From NCBI GenBank assembly GCA_029572935.1, contig JAKQHM010000013.1:1-42629 (forward strand): a stretch of DNA of 42,629 nt. Reading direction: 5' to 3'. The number at the start of each line of letters is the position of its first letter. The stretch's first letter is position 1. Shown here one piece after another: positions 34,008 to 42,485 of this stretch. The translations under genes and the position numbers were made by a program. A model generated the notes under the pieces. That model was given only the letters and a program-made list of their open reading frames with translations. It had not been told where the DNA came from and did no database searches. Source of the DNA: Bacteroidota bacterium. GTDB lineage: Bacteria; Bacteroidota; Bacteroidia; Chitinophagales; Saprospiraceae.

Positions 34008-34433
34008 ATGGAATCTCCCTTTCTCAAAAAAATTGAACACATAGGCATCGCAGTCAAAGATCTAGATACCGCCAACCAGCTGTACACGCTGCTTTTGGGA
34101 GCAGAGCCGTATAAAAGTGAATACGTAGAATCCGAGCAAGTGAACACCTCTTTTTTTAAAGTCGGGGAAAGCAAGATCGAACTGCTGACAGGCACATCCG
34201 GGCAATCCGCCATTTCGAAGTTCATCGAAAAAAAAGGGGAAGGCATCCATCACATCGCTTTTGAAGTAGAGGATATTGTGGCGGAAATGGAGAGACTCAA
34301 ATCTCTAGGTTTTCAGCTTATAAATGACACTCCCAAACGAGGTGCGGACAACAAGCTGGTCTGCTTCATCCATCCCAGATCTTCCAACGGCGTGCTGCTG
34401 GAACTTTGTCAAAGCATCGCTGAAAAAGAATGA
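34008..34433 (+). CDS. mce: Methylmalonyl-CoA epimerase
   Basis: Interconverts the R and S forms of methylmalonyl-CoA on the path between propionyl-CoA and succinyl-CoA. The 141-residue protein is a vicinal-oxygen-chelate fold with two repeats. The probable metal ligands are H11 (KKIEHIGIAV), E58 (SKIELLTG), H81 or H82 (GIHHIAFEV) and E132 (GVLLELCQ). It starts 3 bp after the membrane protein gene and overlaps the next gene by 4 bp, so all three are cotranslated. No mutase or carboxylase is in the window. Confidence 0.92.
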   Translation: MESPFLKKIEHIGIAVKDLDTANQLYTLLLGAEPYKSEYVESEQVNTSFFKVGESKIELLTGTSGQSAISKFIEKKGEGIHHIAFEVEDIVAEMERLKSLGFQLINDTPKRGADNKLVCFIHPRSSNGVLLELCQSIAEKE

Positions 34434-35212
34434 GCCTGGCAGAAATCGTCATGGCCATCGCAGGCGGTTTTGTGGCCGGCTGTATCAATACCCTCGCGGG
34501 GAATGGATCGGTGATCACCCTGGGCTTTCTGACAGAGGTGATGGGCCTGCCCGGAGCCCTGGCCAATGGCACCAACCGCATCGGCATTTTCGTGCAGGGC
34601 CTGACCAGCCTGGAAGCCTTCCAGCGCAACAAGAAAATGCCGCTGGAGCGCACCTGGAAATACCTCATCACGGGTATCGTGGGCGCCATAGCCGGTGCCT
34701 GGGTAGCCATTGACATCAGCACCGAGGACTTCCGGCAGGTGTACCGTTTCTTGGTCCTCGCTTTGCTCCTCCTGATGATCTTCCGATCCCGGATTTTCAA
34801 AGGCCCGTTGCCCAAGGACCACAAGCTGAGTCCCTGGATCTATATTCCGGTATTTCTGGCCTTGGGTTTTTACGGAGGCTTCATTCAGATGGGCATGGGT
34901 ATCTTTTTTCTGGCGGTCATGCTGTACATCGCCCACCTGCCCATCGTGGAGGCCAATGCAGTCAAAGTATTTATGGTCACGGCGTATACCCTGGTCGTCA
35001 TTGGCATCTTTCACTTCAACGGACTCATCGACTGGCGCATCGGACTCACCATTGCCATCGGTCAAGGCATAGGAGGCTGGATCACGGCACAGGTCGCGAG
35101 TACCATCCCTCATGCAGAACAGCTGGCCCATCGTTTTCTGATCGGCATCATGGTACTTACCTTACTTCATCTTTTTGGAGTCCTGGACTGGCTTTGGCAG
35201 CTGGTTTCCTGA
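34430..35212 (+). CDS. TauE/SafE family permease
   Basis: A 260-residue membrane protein with about eight helices. It has the duplicated family motif: AGGFVAGCINTLAGNGSVITL in the first half and GFYGGFIQMGMGIFFLAVML in the second. GANGTNRIG-like spacing (ALANGTNRIGIFVQ) is typical of the subgroup with an asparagine-rich loop. Its ATG overlaps the mce stop (ATGA). The substrate is unknown; an organic acid or a sulfur compound would fit the family. Confidence 0.88.
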   Translation: MSLAEIVMAIAGGFVAGCINTLAGNGSVITLGFLTEVMGLPGALANGTNRIGIFVQGLTSLEAFQRNKKMPLERTWKYLITGIVGAIAGAWVAIDISTEDFRQVYRFLVLALLLLMIFRSRIFKGPLPKDHKLSPWIYIPVFLALGFYGGFIQMGMGIFFLAVMLYIAHLPIVEANAVKVFMVTAYTLVVIGIFHFNGLIDWRIGLTIAIGQGIGGWITAQVASTIPHAEQLAHRFLIGIMVLTLLHLFGVLDWLWQLVS

Positions 35213-35259
35213 TATACTTTACTGGGTAACTCTTTGGATCAGCCTGGAGTATTTTGGGA

Positions 35260-36021
35260 TTACTTTGTCACCACTTCCCTGTGTATGTCGTTGACTTTTT
35301 TGACCAGGTCTGAAAACTGAAATTCGCTCCAATCCTTGTAGTGATCCAGCGGATCGGTAAATGAGATATGCGCCCGGTATTGCCAGATCTCGGTGAGGTC
35401 TTCCAGCGGAATACTCACCGGCGGATAGTCCGGATGATCGGATACCAGTCGCAGGGTCCTGGATTTGAGTTCCGGAAACAGCCTTTTGTACACCAGTCCG
35501 TTTTGACGCGAAACCACCACGTAGGTCTTTCCGGGCGTGATGTCCTTTATTTTTTCGACGTAGCTGCAGATGACCACCGATCCGGATTCCATGGGCGCCA
35601 TGCTGTCCCCCGAGATCTCAAAAGCCCGGTAGTAGCTGCCTTTCAGGCCGGGAATGTGCATCCGCGGCAATTCCTTAATAAACTCGGGATCGTCAAACGA
35701 CTCCAGATAGCCTGCGTAAGCACGGGTTTTCACCAGCTCGATGTTGCTCTTGCCCTTGCTGTCAGTGGTGGTGCTCAGGATGCGCAGACCTTTTTTTTCC
35801 TGAATGTCCGTCTGGCCGTCAGCCAGGTCAAAGCGGATCAGCAGCTCGACCGAGACCTGATACAGTTCTGCGATGCGCAGCAGGGTTTCGATGTTGGGCT
35901 CCGTATGTCCCCGCTCGTAATCCCCCAGGGTGGTGCGGGGGATATCCAGCTGTTCGGACACCTGTTGTTGGGATAATTGGTATTTTTGACGCAGAAACCT
36001 GATGTTGGAAGCAAAATACAT
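35260..36021 (-). CDS. XRE-family repressor with S24/LexA-type peptidase domain
   Basis: The product has 253 residues. The N-terminal Cro/CI-type helix-turn-helix (residues 6-62) reads LRQKYQLSQQQVSEQLDIPRTTLGDYERG. After a linker comes an S24 domain with the probable nucleophile S140 (ISGDSMAPMESG) and general base K179 (LVYKRL). An AYAGY site at 101-105 is a candidate self-cleavage point (A103-G104). Such proteins repress genes until RecA-type or other signals trigger cleavage. No phage genes are visible, so this is a host regulator or a domesticated one. It is divergent from the ABC permease gene and may act on that intergenic region. Confidence 0.88.
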   Translation of the reverse strand: MYFASNIRFLRQKYQLSQQQVSEQLDIPRTTLGDYERGHTEPNIETLLRIAELYQVSVELLIRFDLADGQTDIQEKKGLRILSTTTDSKGKSNIELVKTRAYAGYLESFDDPEFIKELPRMHIPGLKGSYYRAFEISGDSMAPMESGSVVICSYVEKIKDITPGKTYVVVSRQNGLVYKRLFPELKSRTLRLVSDHPDYPPVSIPLEDLTEIWQYRAHISFTDPLDHYKDWSEFQFSDLVKKVNDIHREVVTK

Positions 36022-36038
36022 AAGCCTGGCTTTGACAG

Positions 36039-36046
36039 CAAATATA
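36039..36046 (-). promoter_or_regulatory. -7 box of the XRE-S24 gene
   Basis: The minus strand reads TATATTTG, a full match to TAnnTTTG, 17 bp upstream of the ATG at 36021. Confidence 0.55.
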
Positions 36047-36094
36047 GCCTTTGCCGATATTTTCGACCATGGAAATTTTTAATTTCGTCCGATC

Positions 36095-37312
36095 ATGATC
36101 CGGGACAGATTGTCTGTCCTCTGGTCCGGGTACCAAAAGGCCTGGAGGGCCAGTCCCTGGCTCACAGCCTCTCTGCATGCCTTCATCGCCGTATTGCTGT
36201 CCACCCAGCTGATCGTCGCCCCCAGGCCCTTCTATTGCGTCTACGCAGGTGAATCCTACAGTTTTATCTGGAGCAGCCGCCCACCGGCCGGATCCCCGCT
36301 GCAAAGAGACCTGCTGGCGGTGGGCAACGACTGGAGCCGCCTGAGCTACGAGCGCAGTGTGTGGCCCCTGGTGTATGCCGATCCCTATGCCACGGATCTG
36401 GATCGCTCCTGGAAGGCACCCGGATTCTGCAACGGCCAGGGATGCTATGCTTTTGGCACCTGGGAGCTGGGCCGGAGCATGGGCGCTTCCCTGCTGTACG
36501 GATTCCGGAAGTCCTTGCTGATTGCCCTGCTCAGCGTGCTGATCGGCCTGATCCTGGGCGTGCCGGCAGGCAGCTTGATGAGCTACTACCAGCGGGATGG
36601 CATCCGGATTTCCCGTCCGGTGGCAGTATCCGCGCTTGTTTCGGCAGGGGTCAGCCTGTACATTTTGCTGTTGTCCATCCACCACCGCCAATTTTATGCC
36701 GCAGCCTGGCTGCTCGTCGCCTCGCTCTGGGCGCTGACTGTCTGGCTTCACCGGCGGGAGTTCAAAGACAAAGTGCGGATCCGGATCTGGCCGGACGCCT
36801 GGCTTTCCGGCGGGATCGGCCTGGTCAAGTCCTTTCCCTCCCTGTTGCTCCTCCTGCTGCTGGTCAACTGGGTGAAGCAGCCCGGTACGGGCTTCATCGC
36901 GGGATTGCTGGGATTCTTTCTAGCCTTCAGCATGGCCCGCTACACCCGGCACATCGTCATCTCGGAGCGGGCGAGCGTCTACGTGGACGCGCTCAGGACC
37001 CTGGGCATTCCGGACCGGCGCATCGTGATCCGCCACCTCATCCCCAAGGTACTGTCCGACCTGTACCCGATCGCTGCGGCGGCCCTGGGCAGCGCGGTGC
37101 TCACGGAGTCCACCCTGTCCTTTCTGGGTCTGGGCCTGCCCCTGGACGAGATCAGCCTGGGTAGCATGATGCACAGCGCCCGCAACCACCTCTCCGCCTG
37201 GTGGGTGGTCCTCCTGCCGGGATTGCTCGTCTTCTGGATGGTCTTTAGCTTTCAGAAAATGGGCAAGATCCTCAGCCAAAAGCGGGAGGAGCCGGTGGTC
37301 CAGCAGGTATGA
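36095..37312 (+). CDS. DppC/OppC-type ABC transporter permease, GC-rich
   Basis: The product has 405 residues with a first membrane helix at about 22-40, then a periplasmic loop of about 95 residues. The helical permease core follows, with the cytoplasmic coupling loop (EAA motif) YVDALRTLGIPDRRIVIRHLIPKVL. The end TESTLSFLGLGLPLDEISLGSMM is typical of peptide/nickel-type DppC permeases. Sampled lines are about 62-63% GC, while lines just downstream fall near 30%, so the base composition is unlike its neighbours. No ATPase, second permease or binding protein is encoded nearby, which makes it an orphan here. It may have arrived by transfer or come from a high-GC lineage segment. Confidence 0.85.
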   Translation: MIRDRLSVLWSGYQKAWRASPWLTASLHAFIAVLLSTQLIVAPRPFYCVYAGESYSFIWSSRPPAGSPLQRDLLAVGNDWSRLSYERSVWPLVYADPYATDLDRSWKAPGFCNGQGCYAFGTWELGRSMGASLLYGFRKSLLIALLSVLIGLILGVPAGSLMSYYQRDGIRISRPVAVSALVSAGVSLYILLLSIHHRQFYAAAWLLVASLWALTVWLHRREFKDKVRIRIWPDAWLSGGIGLVKSFPSLLLLLLLVNWVKQPGTGFIAGLLGFFLAFSMARYTRHIVISERASVYVDALRTLGIPDRRIVIRHLIPKVLSDLYPIAAAALGSAVLTESTLSFLGLGLPLDEISLGSMMHSARNHLSAWWVVLLPGLLVFWMVFSFQKMGKILSQKREEPVVQQV

Positions 37313-37340
37313 ACAATTAAGATTAGAAAAGGGGTAGAGA

Positions 37341-38354
37341 TTAGTAGAGCTCGCGAGCTATCGCATCCACTTTTGTTCTGCAAAATTCGATCTTGGTTTC
37401 AATTTTTTTGGTGAAGGAAATTTGATCTGCTACGGTGGATTCATTCATGAGCTTGGACATGGATTTCAATCTGAGGATATGCTCCTTGAAATAATCCATC
37501 AGTTTGTCATCTTTAAAAATAAGGTAATTGGGATTGTCAAAGGTGTAGAAAAGTTGTCTGAACCGAGGAGTCTCTACAAAAATGGCATTATTGGTATGCA
37601 GGTTGTCGTTTATGTACATTTTAAACCTGGCCCCAGTCTTATTACCATTGTGGATTTTCTCTCCGGCTATGCTCATGTCCATGACATAATTGATTAGCTT
37701 CGAAATACTTTCCAATAATATAAAGGCGTCTTCTTTTTTTAAAAACAAGCCGGCTTCTGTGTAGGTAATGATCTGTTTCAGGGTATTGTCGATGGTGTTT
37801 TCTGTCCAGAATTCCACACTGGGTAATTTGCAGTATTGGTACCAGGCCATGCGTGCCAGGTTGGAAAGTGACTCAGGTTTAAGTCCCTCTGAAGGGCTGA
37901 AGGGGACAGGCTTATGTCCATCTTTATTCCAGGGACTATCTTCAAAGATCCTGAATTTAAAGGATGCCAGCACTTCGTCACTCAGGTAATAAAACATGGG
38001 CAGCTCCCGGGTAGTATAAAAGATGGTTACATCCTTAAGCTGATGGAGGGCTTCCATTTGAAGGTTCATGGGCCTCAGGAAGCTTTCCGGATTGATTTCC
38101 TTAATGCCCAGAGCTGGAAACTCACAAGACAAGCTGTGTCTTTCGGGATAAAACAAGGCAACCGGATCCAATTGGAGCTCCCGGATCAGCAGTGCAGATT
38201 GATTGAGGTCAAAGTTTGAATTCCCATTTATGATCCTGTGCCAGGTGGTATCGGAAATCTCCAGTAATTCGATGATTTTTCTTTTCAGCGTGGGCTGTTG
38301 CTCCACGCGCATTTTGACCAGGTCTAGAAGCAGCTGTTGAGAGTTGATTTTCAT
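37341..38354 (-). CDS. Cro-like HTH regulator with a large unknown C-terminal domain
   Basis: The product has 337 residues from the ATG at 38354 (MKINSQQLLLDLVKMRV); an ATG at 38375 would add seven. The first about 75 residues look like a helix-turn-helix: KRKIIELLEISDTTWHRIINGNSNFDLNQSAL, with a recognition helix around TTWHRIING. The other about 260 residues have no domain I recognise; they are alpha-rich with many aromatic residues (IFYTTRELPMFYYLSDEVL, MAWYQYCKLPSVEFW). This is a one-component-regulator layout. It is divergent from the exported operon at 38563-42071 and is the obvious candidate to control it. Confidence 0.7.
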   Translation of the reverse strand: MKINSQQLLLDLVKMRVEQQPTLKRKIIELLEISDTTWHRIINGNSNFDLNQSALLIRELQLDPVALFYPERHSLSCEFPALGIKEINPESFLRPMNLQMEALHQLKDVTIFYTTRELPMFYYLSDEVLASFKFRIFEDSPWNKDGHKPVPFSPSEGLKPESLSNLARMAWYQYCKLPSVEFWTENTIDNTLKQIITYTEAGLFLKKEDAFILLESISKLINYVMDMSIAGEKIHNGNKTGARFKMYINDNLHTNNAIFVETPRFRQLFYTFDNPNYLIFKDDKLMDYFKEHILRLKSMSKLMNESTVADQISFTKKIETKIEFCRTKVDAIARELY

Positions 38355-38499
38355 ACTTGGATGGTTAGGCTCCATTTCATTCCAAATTTGAAACGATTGG
38401 GAGGGTCATTCAATGGGCATAGTCAAACATCATTTCAAAATTGAAATAGAAGTTTCTTTTTTTTTCATTTCTGAATAGGTTTCAGCTGTCTGCTCACCG

Positions 38500-38507
38500 C
38501 ACCTTTG
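38500..38507 (+). promoter_or_regulatory. Probable -7 box of the exported operon
   Basis: CACCTTTG matches all but the first base of TAnnTTTG and lies 55 bp upstream of the ATG at 38563, leaving a leader of about 50 nt. Confidence 0.4.
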
Positions 38508-38562
38508 TATCGGTAGCTGCCAAAAAAAGAATCACTATTTAAAACAACTTAAAAACAACATT

Positions 38563-39366
38563 ATGTACAAAATTATCAGACTTTTCGTTTTGGCCATGAT
38601 TTTGGTCAACTTTTCTTGCGAAAAAGACTTCGACAAGAACACCCGAGGTACCGGTTCTCTGGCTTTACAGGGTCCTGGAGAAATCCGAAACATCCATTTC
38701 TCAGCTAAAGTATTGAAAAACAGGTATTCAGAGTTTGATTACCAGCTGACTGAACAGGACCCGGAGTATCCGCAGACCTTCCCTTCTAAAGAGAGCTACC
38801 GGATGGATGTCCAGGTCAACCCCTCCGGATACCGGATGCTCATCGATGAAAGGGAGTACGACAGCCCGGTACCCGAGTGGAAAGAATCCGGGGAAAAAGT
38901 CCGTAAAATACTGAATGACGGAGTGAGCTTAAAAGCCTGGGATGCTTCCAATCAGCTGCTGTTTGAGCAGGATGCTGAAAACACGGGTTATACCCTGGAT
39001 GAAGTCTTGGGGGAATTTGTAGGACAGCATTATGGAAAGAGCCTGTCCCAGATCATTGAAGAAGCCCGTACAAAAGGTGCCAAAGTGATCGAAACCCCGC
39101 TGTATTATTATGTGAAGACAGACCGCAGCAGCCAGAATTTCGAACACAACGAAATGTACGTTTTTTCGAAATCACTGGGCAAGGCGGTGATGGTTTTCAC
39201 CTATGACGATCAGGTCCCCGACAAACTTACTGAAAGCCGTGTGATCCGGTATAATGCGAACGGGCTCATGAGTTCCATTGACCAAAAGCTCATTCATTAC
39301 ACTACTTCCGGTAAGCGCACTGATTACATCAAAACTGAATTCCAGGACTTTTCTATCACCTATTGA
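38563..39366 (+). CDS. Lipoprotein of unknown function
   Basis: The product has 267 residues. The signal sequence ends at a lipobox (NFSC, C19) and is followed by EKDFDKN. The mature part has alternating strands (RNIHFSAKVLKNRYSEFDYQLT, then YRMDVQVNPSGYRMLIDER) and a central helical stretch (LDEVLGEFVGQHYGKSLSQIIEEA). The end holds a strand pair (MYVFSKSLGKAVMVFTYDD). I do not recognise a family. It is the first gene of a three-gene exported operon with a secreted hydrolase (24-bp gap) and a propeller lipoprotein. It could be a chaperone, substrate-binding or inhibitor protein for the hydrolase, but nothing in the sequence decides this. Confidence 0.75.
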   Translation: MYKIIRLFVLAMILVNFSCEKDFDKNTRGTGSLALQGPGEIRNIHFSAKVLKNRYSEFDYQLTEQDPEYPQTFPSKESYRMDVQVNPSGYRMLIDEREYDSPVPEWKESGEKVRKILNDGVSLKAWDASNQLLFEQDAENTGYTLDEVLGEFVGQHYGKSLSQIIEEARTKGAKVIETPLYYYVKTDRSSQNFEHNEMYVFSKSLGKAVMVFTYDDQVPDKLTESRVIRYNANGLMSSIDQKLIHYTTSGKRTDYIKTEFQDFSITY

Positions 39367-39390
39367 TTCACCTTAAAACAATAACACATC

Positions 39391-40800
39391 ATGAAAAATT
39401 TAATTTATACCCTATTCTTTTGTTTCTCCTTTATTCTGATTCATGCACAGGAGTCAGATCGCAATGCAGTATGGATCCATGGTCTGGGCGGTAACAACCA
39501 TTCCTGGGGCGTGTATTCTCCCAAGTTTCAGGCAGAAAGACGAATGAAATCACACCCTAACAGTTTTGGCGACGGAAACTTACGAGTTTGTACGGGTCAT
39601 GTCAAGGAAGGGATCAAGGATGCCTTGGGCAATGAGGCTCAGGAAAATCGAAATATATTGATTGGACACAGTACGGGAGGTCTCGTCGCACGTAATCTGG
39701 ACCGTACCCAAAATAACGGAGCGAAGGAAATAGAATTTGGCGGGATGATCACGGTACATAGCCCCAACCAGGGAGCTCCTTTGGCAAATAATGTCGCAAG
39801 TGGAAAAATGTTTGATATAGGGGTTGGAATGATCAACCAAATCAAAAAGCCTATCGTCAAAGATCCCCTTTTGGCTCTAGGTGAAATATTGGCATTGGAA
39901 GCAATCAATGGAATACCTTTCCTGAGCTTGGAGGATGTTTTGGATATAATATTTGGTTTTATGGGGCAGTCAACCAAGGAATTTTTTGAAGGTACAGTAA
40001 TGAATAATTTTGGAGATTTTGCTGAAGCGGATAAAATTAAAGACCTGTCCGTAGGATCCCAATTTTTAAATGACCTAAACAACTACCAAAGTGGTATCCA
40101 TAGAATATCTGTTAGAGGTTGGGAATCTTCCAATTTATTTTGGAGAACTATTTCATCTCTCAGCAACAGACCTTCCACTAAACCTTTGCACGCCATAACA
40201 GATGAAAGCTTCAACAAACATGCTGAAATTCTGAGTGGAATTTACAGAGCCAATGGCTACTTCAGAGAGATCCGAGGAATTGTAAATGACTATAACCCTT
40301 TAAATCTTTTTACAAAATCTGCCAGGAGAAATTATGATATGGCCAATAGTTGGTTTACAGGTGCAGATTACATAAAGAATGGGATTGAAGAAGATTACAA
40401 AAAGGTCATCGGAGCAAACAACTGCGAATGGAAGACCTATTCAGTCCAGGTAAATGTATGCCAGAATACCATCGATGATATCGAACGCGAGCTCCGCAGT
40501 TTGATGAACAATCCGGGTGCCGATCCCGAACAAATCCAGACCCTGGAATCCTGGCTCAATGGTTTACTCAGCAATCCCGATTGTTTCAGAATGGAACAAA
40601 GGAATTATTGCATCCCTAAGGACGATCGTTCCGATGGCATTGTTCCTTATGACAACCAGGCCTTCGCTGAAGCGGATGAGTACGAAAATAGAAAGGTAAA
40701 TCACTTTGAAGCCCTGAATCACGAAGAAATGACTAAGAACTTTAATGACATTTGGGAAGGACAAAGGAATAATAATTTTTGGAAAACAGAAAAAAGGTAA
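39391..40800 (+). CDS. Secreted alpha/beta hydrolase (lipase/esterase-like)
   Basis: A 469-residue exported hydrolase with a signal peptide ending near IHAQ. The oxyanion region is AVWIHGLGGNNHSWG (27-40). The nucleophile elbow is IGHSTGGL with S94, D415 (RSDGIVPYD) is the likely acid, and H438 or H444 (VNHFEALNHEEM) the likely base. This is the layout of PGAP1/lipase-type enzymes with a very long insertion (about 120-400) between nucleophile and acid. The insertion has lower GC (about 33-37% in sampled lines) than the ends (about 45-52%). It carries four cysteines near its end (C359, C369, C398, C407) that may form disulfides. Substrate unknown. Confidence 0.8.
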   Translation: MKNLIYTLFFCFSFILIHAQESDRNAVWIHGLGGNNHSWGVYSPKFQAERRMKSHPNSFGDGNLRVCTGHVKEGIKDALGNEAQENRNILIGHSTGGLVARNLDRTQNNGAKEIEFGGMITVHSPNQGAPLANNVASGKMFDIGVGMINQIKKPIVKDPLLALGEILALEAINGIPFLSLEDVLDIIFGFMGQSTKEFFEGTVMNNFGDFAEADKIKDLSVGSQFLNDLNNYQSGIHRISVRGWESSNLFWRTISSLSNRPSTKPLHAITDESFNKHAEILSGIYRANGYFREIRGIVNDYNPLNLFTKSARRNYDMANSWFTGADYIKNGIEEDYKKVIGANNCEWKTYSVQVNVCQNTIDDIERELRSLMNNPGADPEQIQTLESWLNGLLSNPDCFRMEQRNYCIPKDDRSDGIVPYDNQAFAEADEYENRKVNHFEALNHEEMTKNFNDIWEGQRNNNFWKTEKR

Positions 40801-40805
40801 TTCAA

Positions 40806-42071
40806 ATGATAAATAAATTATCCATTTGGTGGCTTTTCCTCCTTGCTTGCTCTTGCAGCAAGGAGGAGCCTTCCTTCGAGAAAAAAGATAAGGACGGCAT
40901 TGTGGTCGATAAAAGTCCCGTCTGGTACAAGCGGACCTCGGATGAAGGTACCCACGGCAGCCTGGCCAGTACCTATACTACCTACGATGGGGGATATCTT
41001 GCTATTCAAAAGGAGAAAGGCAAGGACTATCTTATCATGCTTGATGCTTATACTGGAAAAACCCGCTGGCACTGGAATGACCTGCTGCCTTTGGATGATG
41101 GATACCTGGGAGACATTGATATTTCTTTTCCTTTCCAAAAAAGTAATTTGTTAACTTTCAATACCGGTTCCAGGGCATATTCCATCGACCTTGAAAATGG
41201 AACTACGAAATGGAAGATCAGAAGAGACAGATCATACAACACTTATTTAAACTATAATGAAAATAATTTTATTCTACGTGATGGTCCTTCTATGATCGGA
41301 GGATCAGCATACATTGGAAATATTCAAACAGGTGAAATTGTCAAATTGCTGACTCCTCCTTACAGCCAAGACAATCCATATCTAAACGCGAATTTGGGGA
41401 AAGGTGGTGTAGATTTCGTTAAGCATTTTCAACTTGAAAATATTGATTATTATTTTGTCGTGTACAGCGAGCCCAATAACTCGCAGGGAAAGTACGATGC
41501 AGTAACATTTATTGGGTTGTTTGATAAAAGTAATGAAATATGGAAATACAGTGGAATGGTCATTGACAGCATCAATAGTCCTGGAGGGGGATTATATATT
41601 GATCAAATTGTAGATAACCGAGTAGTTGTTTCTATTGGGAGAAAAATACTCTGTATTGATATCATGACCGGTAAGCAGTTATGGGAATTTAAGACGAGCA
41701 AGGGAGATTTTCTTTTTGGAGGACACATCGTTCGGTATGGTCGGGTGTATGCATTGGCAGAAGGAGAGGCCATGTATTGTCTGGATGTGAATGCCGGATA
41801 TAAGATCTGGTCTGCTCATCGACCCGGGACTTCCAGCAGGATGTTGGAGATGAATGGCGTGATCTATTGGCGAAACGGAGGCGACGGTCTGTTGTATGCA
41901 GTGGATGCCTTTACAGGGAAGGCATACTGGAAGCTGGAAAGTCCGGATGAGAAGTGCTGCGGACAAGGATTCAAGCGCGAACTGGCCGTTTTACCTGCAC
42001 AGAATGGCAAAAAGCCCATGGTCCTGACCAGTACCTGGATTGGAGCGGTAGGATATGAGGCTGTCAAATAA
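40806..42071 (+). CDS. PQQ-like beta-propeller lipoprotein
   Basis: The product has 421 residues from the ATG at 40806, 5 bp after the hydrolase stop; the frame also extends into the hydrolase end. A lipobox (LLAC) is followed by SCSKEEPS. The rest is a PQQ-type propeller without enzyme residues: MLDAYTGKTRWHW, SIDLENGTTKWKI, CIDIMTGKQLWEFK, CLDVNAGYKIWSAH and AVDAFTGKAYWKLE, one repeat per blade. The middle (about 41160-41700) falls to 25-32% GC in sampled lines, while the last blades are near 52%. It is probably a surface or periplasmic scaffold that works with the two genes before it. Confidence 0.8.
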   Translation: MINKLSIWWLFLLACSCSKEEPSFEKKDKDGIVVDKSPVWYKRTSDEGTHGSLASTYTTYDGGYLAIQKEKGKDYLIMLDAYTGKTRWHWNDLLPLDDGYLGDIDISFPFQKSNLLTFNTGSRAYSIDLENGTTKWKIRRDRSYNTYLNYNENNFILRDGPSMIGGSAYIGNIQTGEIVKLLTPPYSQDNPYLNANLGKGGVDFVKHFQLENIDYYFVVYSEPNNSQGKYDAVTFIGLFDKSNEIWKYSGMVIDSINSPGGGLYIDQIVDNRVVVSIGRKILCIDIMTGKQLWEFKTSKGDFLFGGHIVRYGRVYALAEGEAMYCLDVNAGYKIWSAHRPGTSSRMLEMNGVIYWRNGGDGLLYAVDAFTGKAYWKLESPDEKCCGQGFKRELAVLPAQNGKKPMVLTSTWIGAVGYEAVK

Positions 42072-42076
42072 AATGT

Positions 42077-42388
42077 GACACATGAGAACACACCTAAAAG
42101 ATTGAGAACACTGTGAGAAACACTTAATAACACATGAGAACACACCTAAAAGATTGAGAACACTGTGAGAAACACTTTATAACACACGAGAACACACCTA
42201 AAAGATTGAGAACACTGTGAGAAACGCTTAAAAACACATGAGAACACACCTAAAAGATTGAGAACACTGTGAGAAACACTTAATAGCACATGAGAACACA
42301 CCTAAAAGATTGAGAACACTGTGAGAAATGCTTAATAACACATGAGAACACAGCTAAAAGATTGAGAACACTGTGAGAAACACTTTAT
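42077..42388. repeat. Six tandem 52-bp repeats
   Basis: Copies start at 42077, 42129, 42181, 42233, 42285 and 42337, with no spacing and only a few substitutions each. Each unit holds three TGAGAACAC-like nonamers (TGAGAACAC, TGAGAACAC, TGAGAAACAC). The period is not a multiple of three, and no frame stays open, so it is non-coding. The array begins 6 bp after the propeller stop codon and ends just before the REP-like hairpins. It is fully tandem with no unique spacers, so it is not a CRISPR array. Confidence 0.95.
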
Positions 42389-42399
42389 AACCCCGCTTG

Positions 42400-42444
42400 G
42401 CGTAGGCTGCGCCTACGTCTCAGTGTTGCGATGGCTATGCCATG
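42400..42444. repeat. Two REP-like hairpins
   Basis: A perfect GC-rich hairpin CGTAGGC-TGC-GCCTACG (42401-42417) is followed by ATGGC-TAT-GCCAT (42431-42443). They lie 42 bp upstream of the RAYT start. A pair of short palindromes beside such a transposase is the usual layout of the REP elements it acts on. Confidence 0.6.
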
Positions 42445-42485
42445 TATCTTGGTAGTGAAGTTGTTTTGAAATACTTTTTCATACT

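Noticed and set aside
34409-35131. 240-codon minus-strand frame
   Set aside because: Antisense to the TauE/SafE permease and without recognisable features.
35260-36021. Prophage repressor marking a phage
   Set aside because: No integrase, terminase or structural phage genes, and no attachment repeats, are visible around it.
35828-36751. 307-codon frame on the minus strand
   Set aside because: It overlaps both the S24 repressor and the ABC permease; the long frame is a by-product of high GC, and it is low-complexity in Gln, Pro and Gly.
36361-37164. 267-codon alternative frame within the ABC permease
   Set aside because: Composition is rich in Pro, Gly and Arg without membrane helices; the permease frame has clear family motifs.
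42077-42388. CRISPR array
   Set aside because: All parts of the 52-bp unit repeat; there are no unique spacers and no cas genes in the window.
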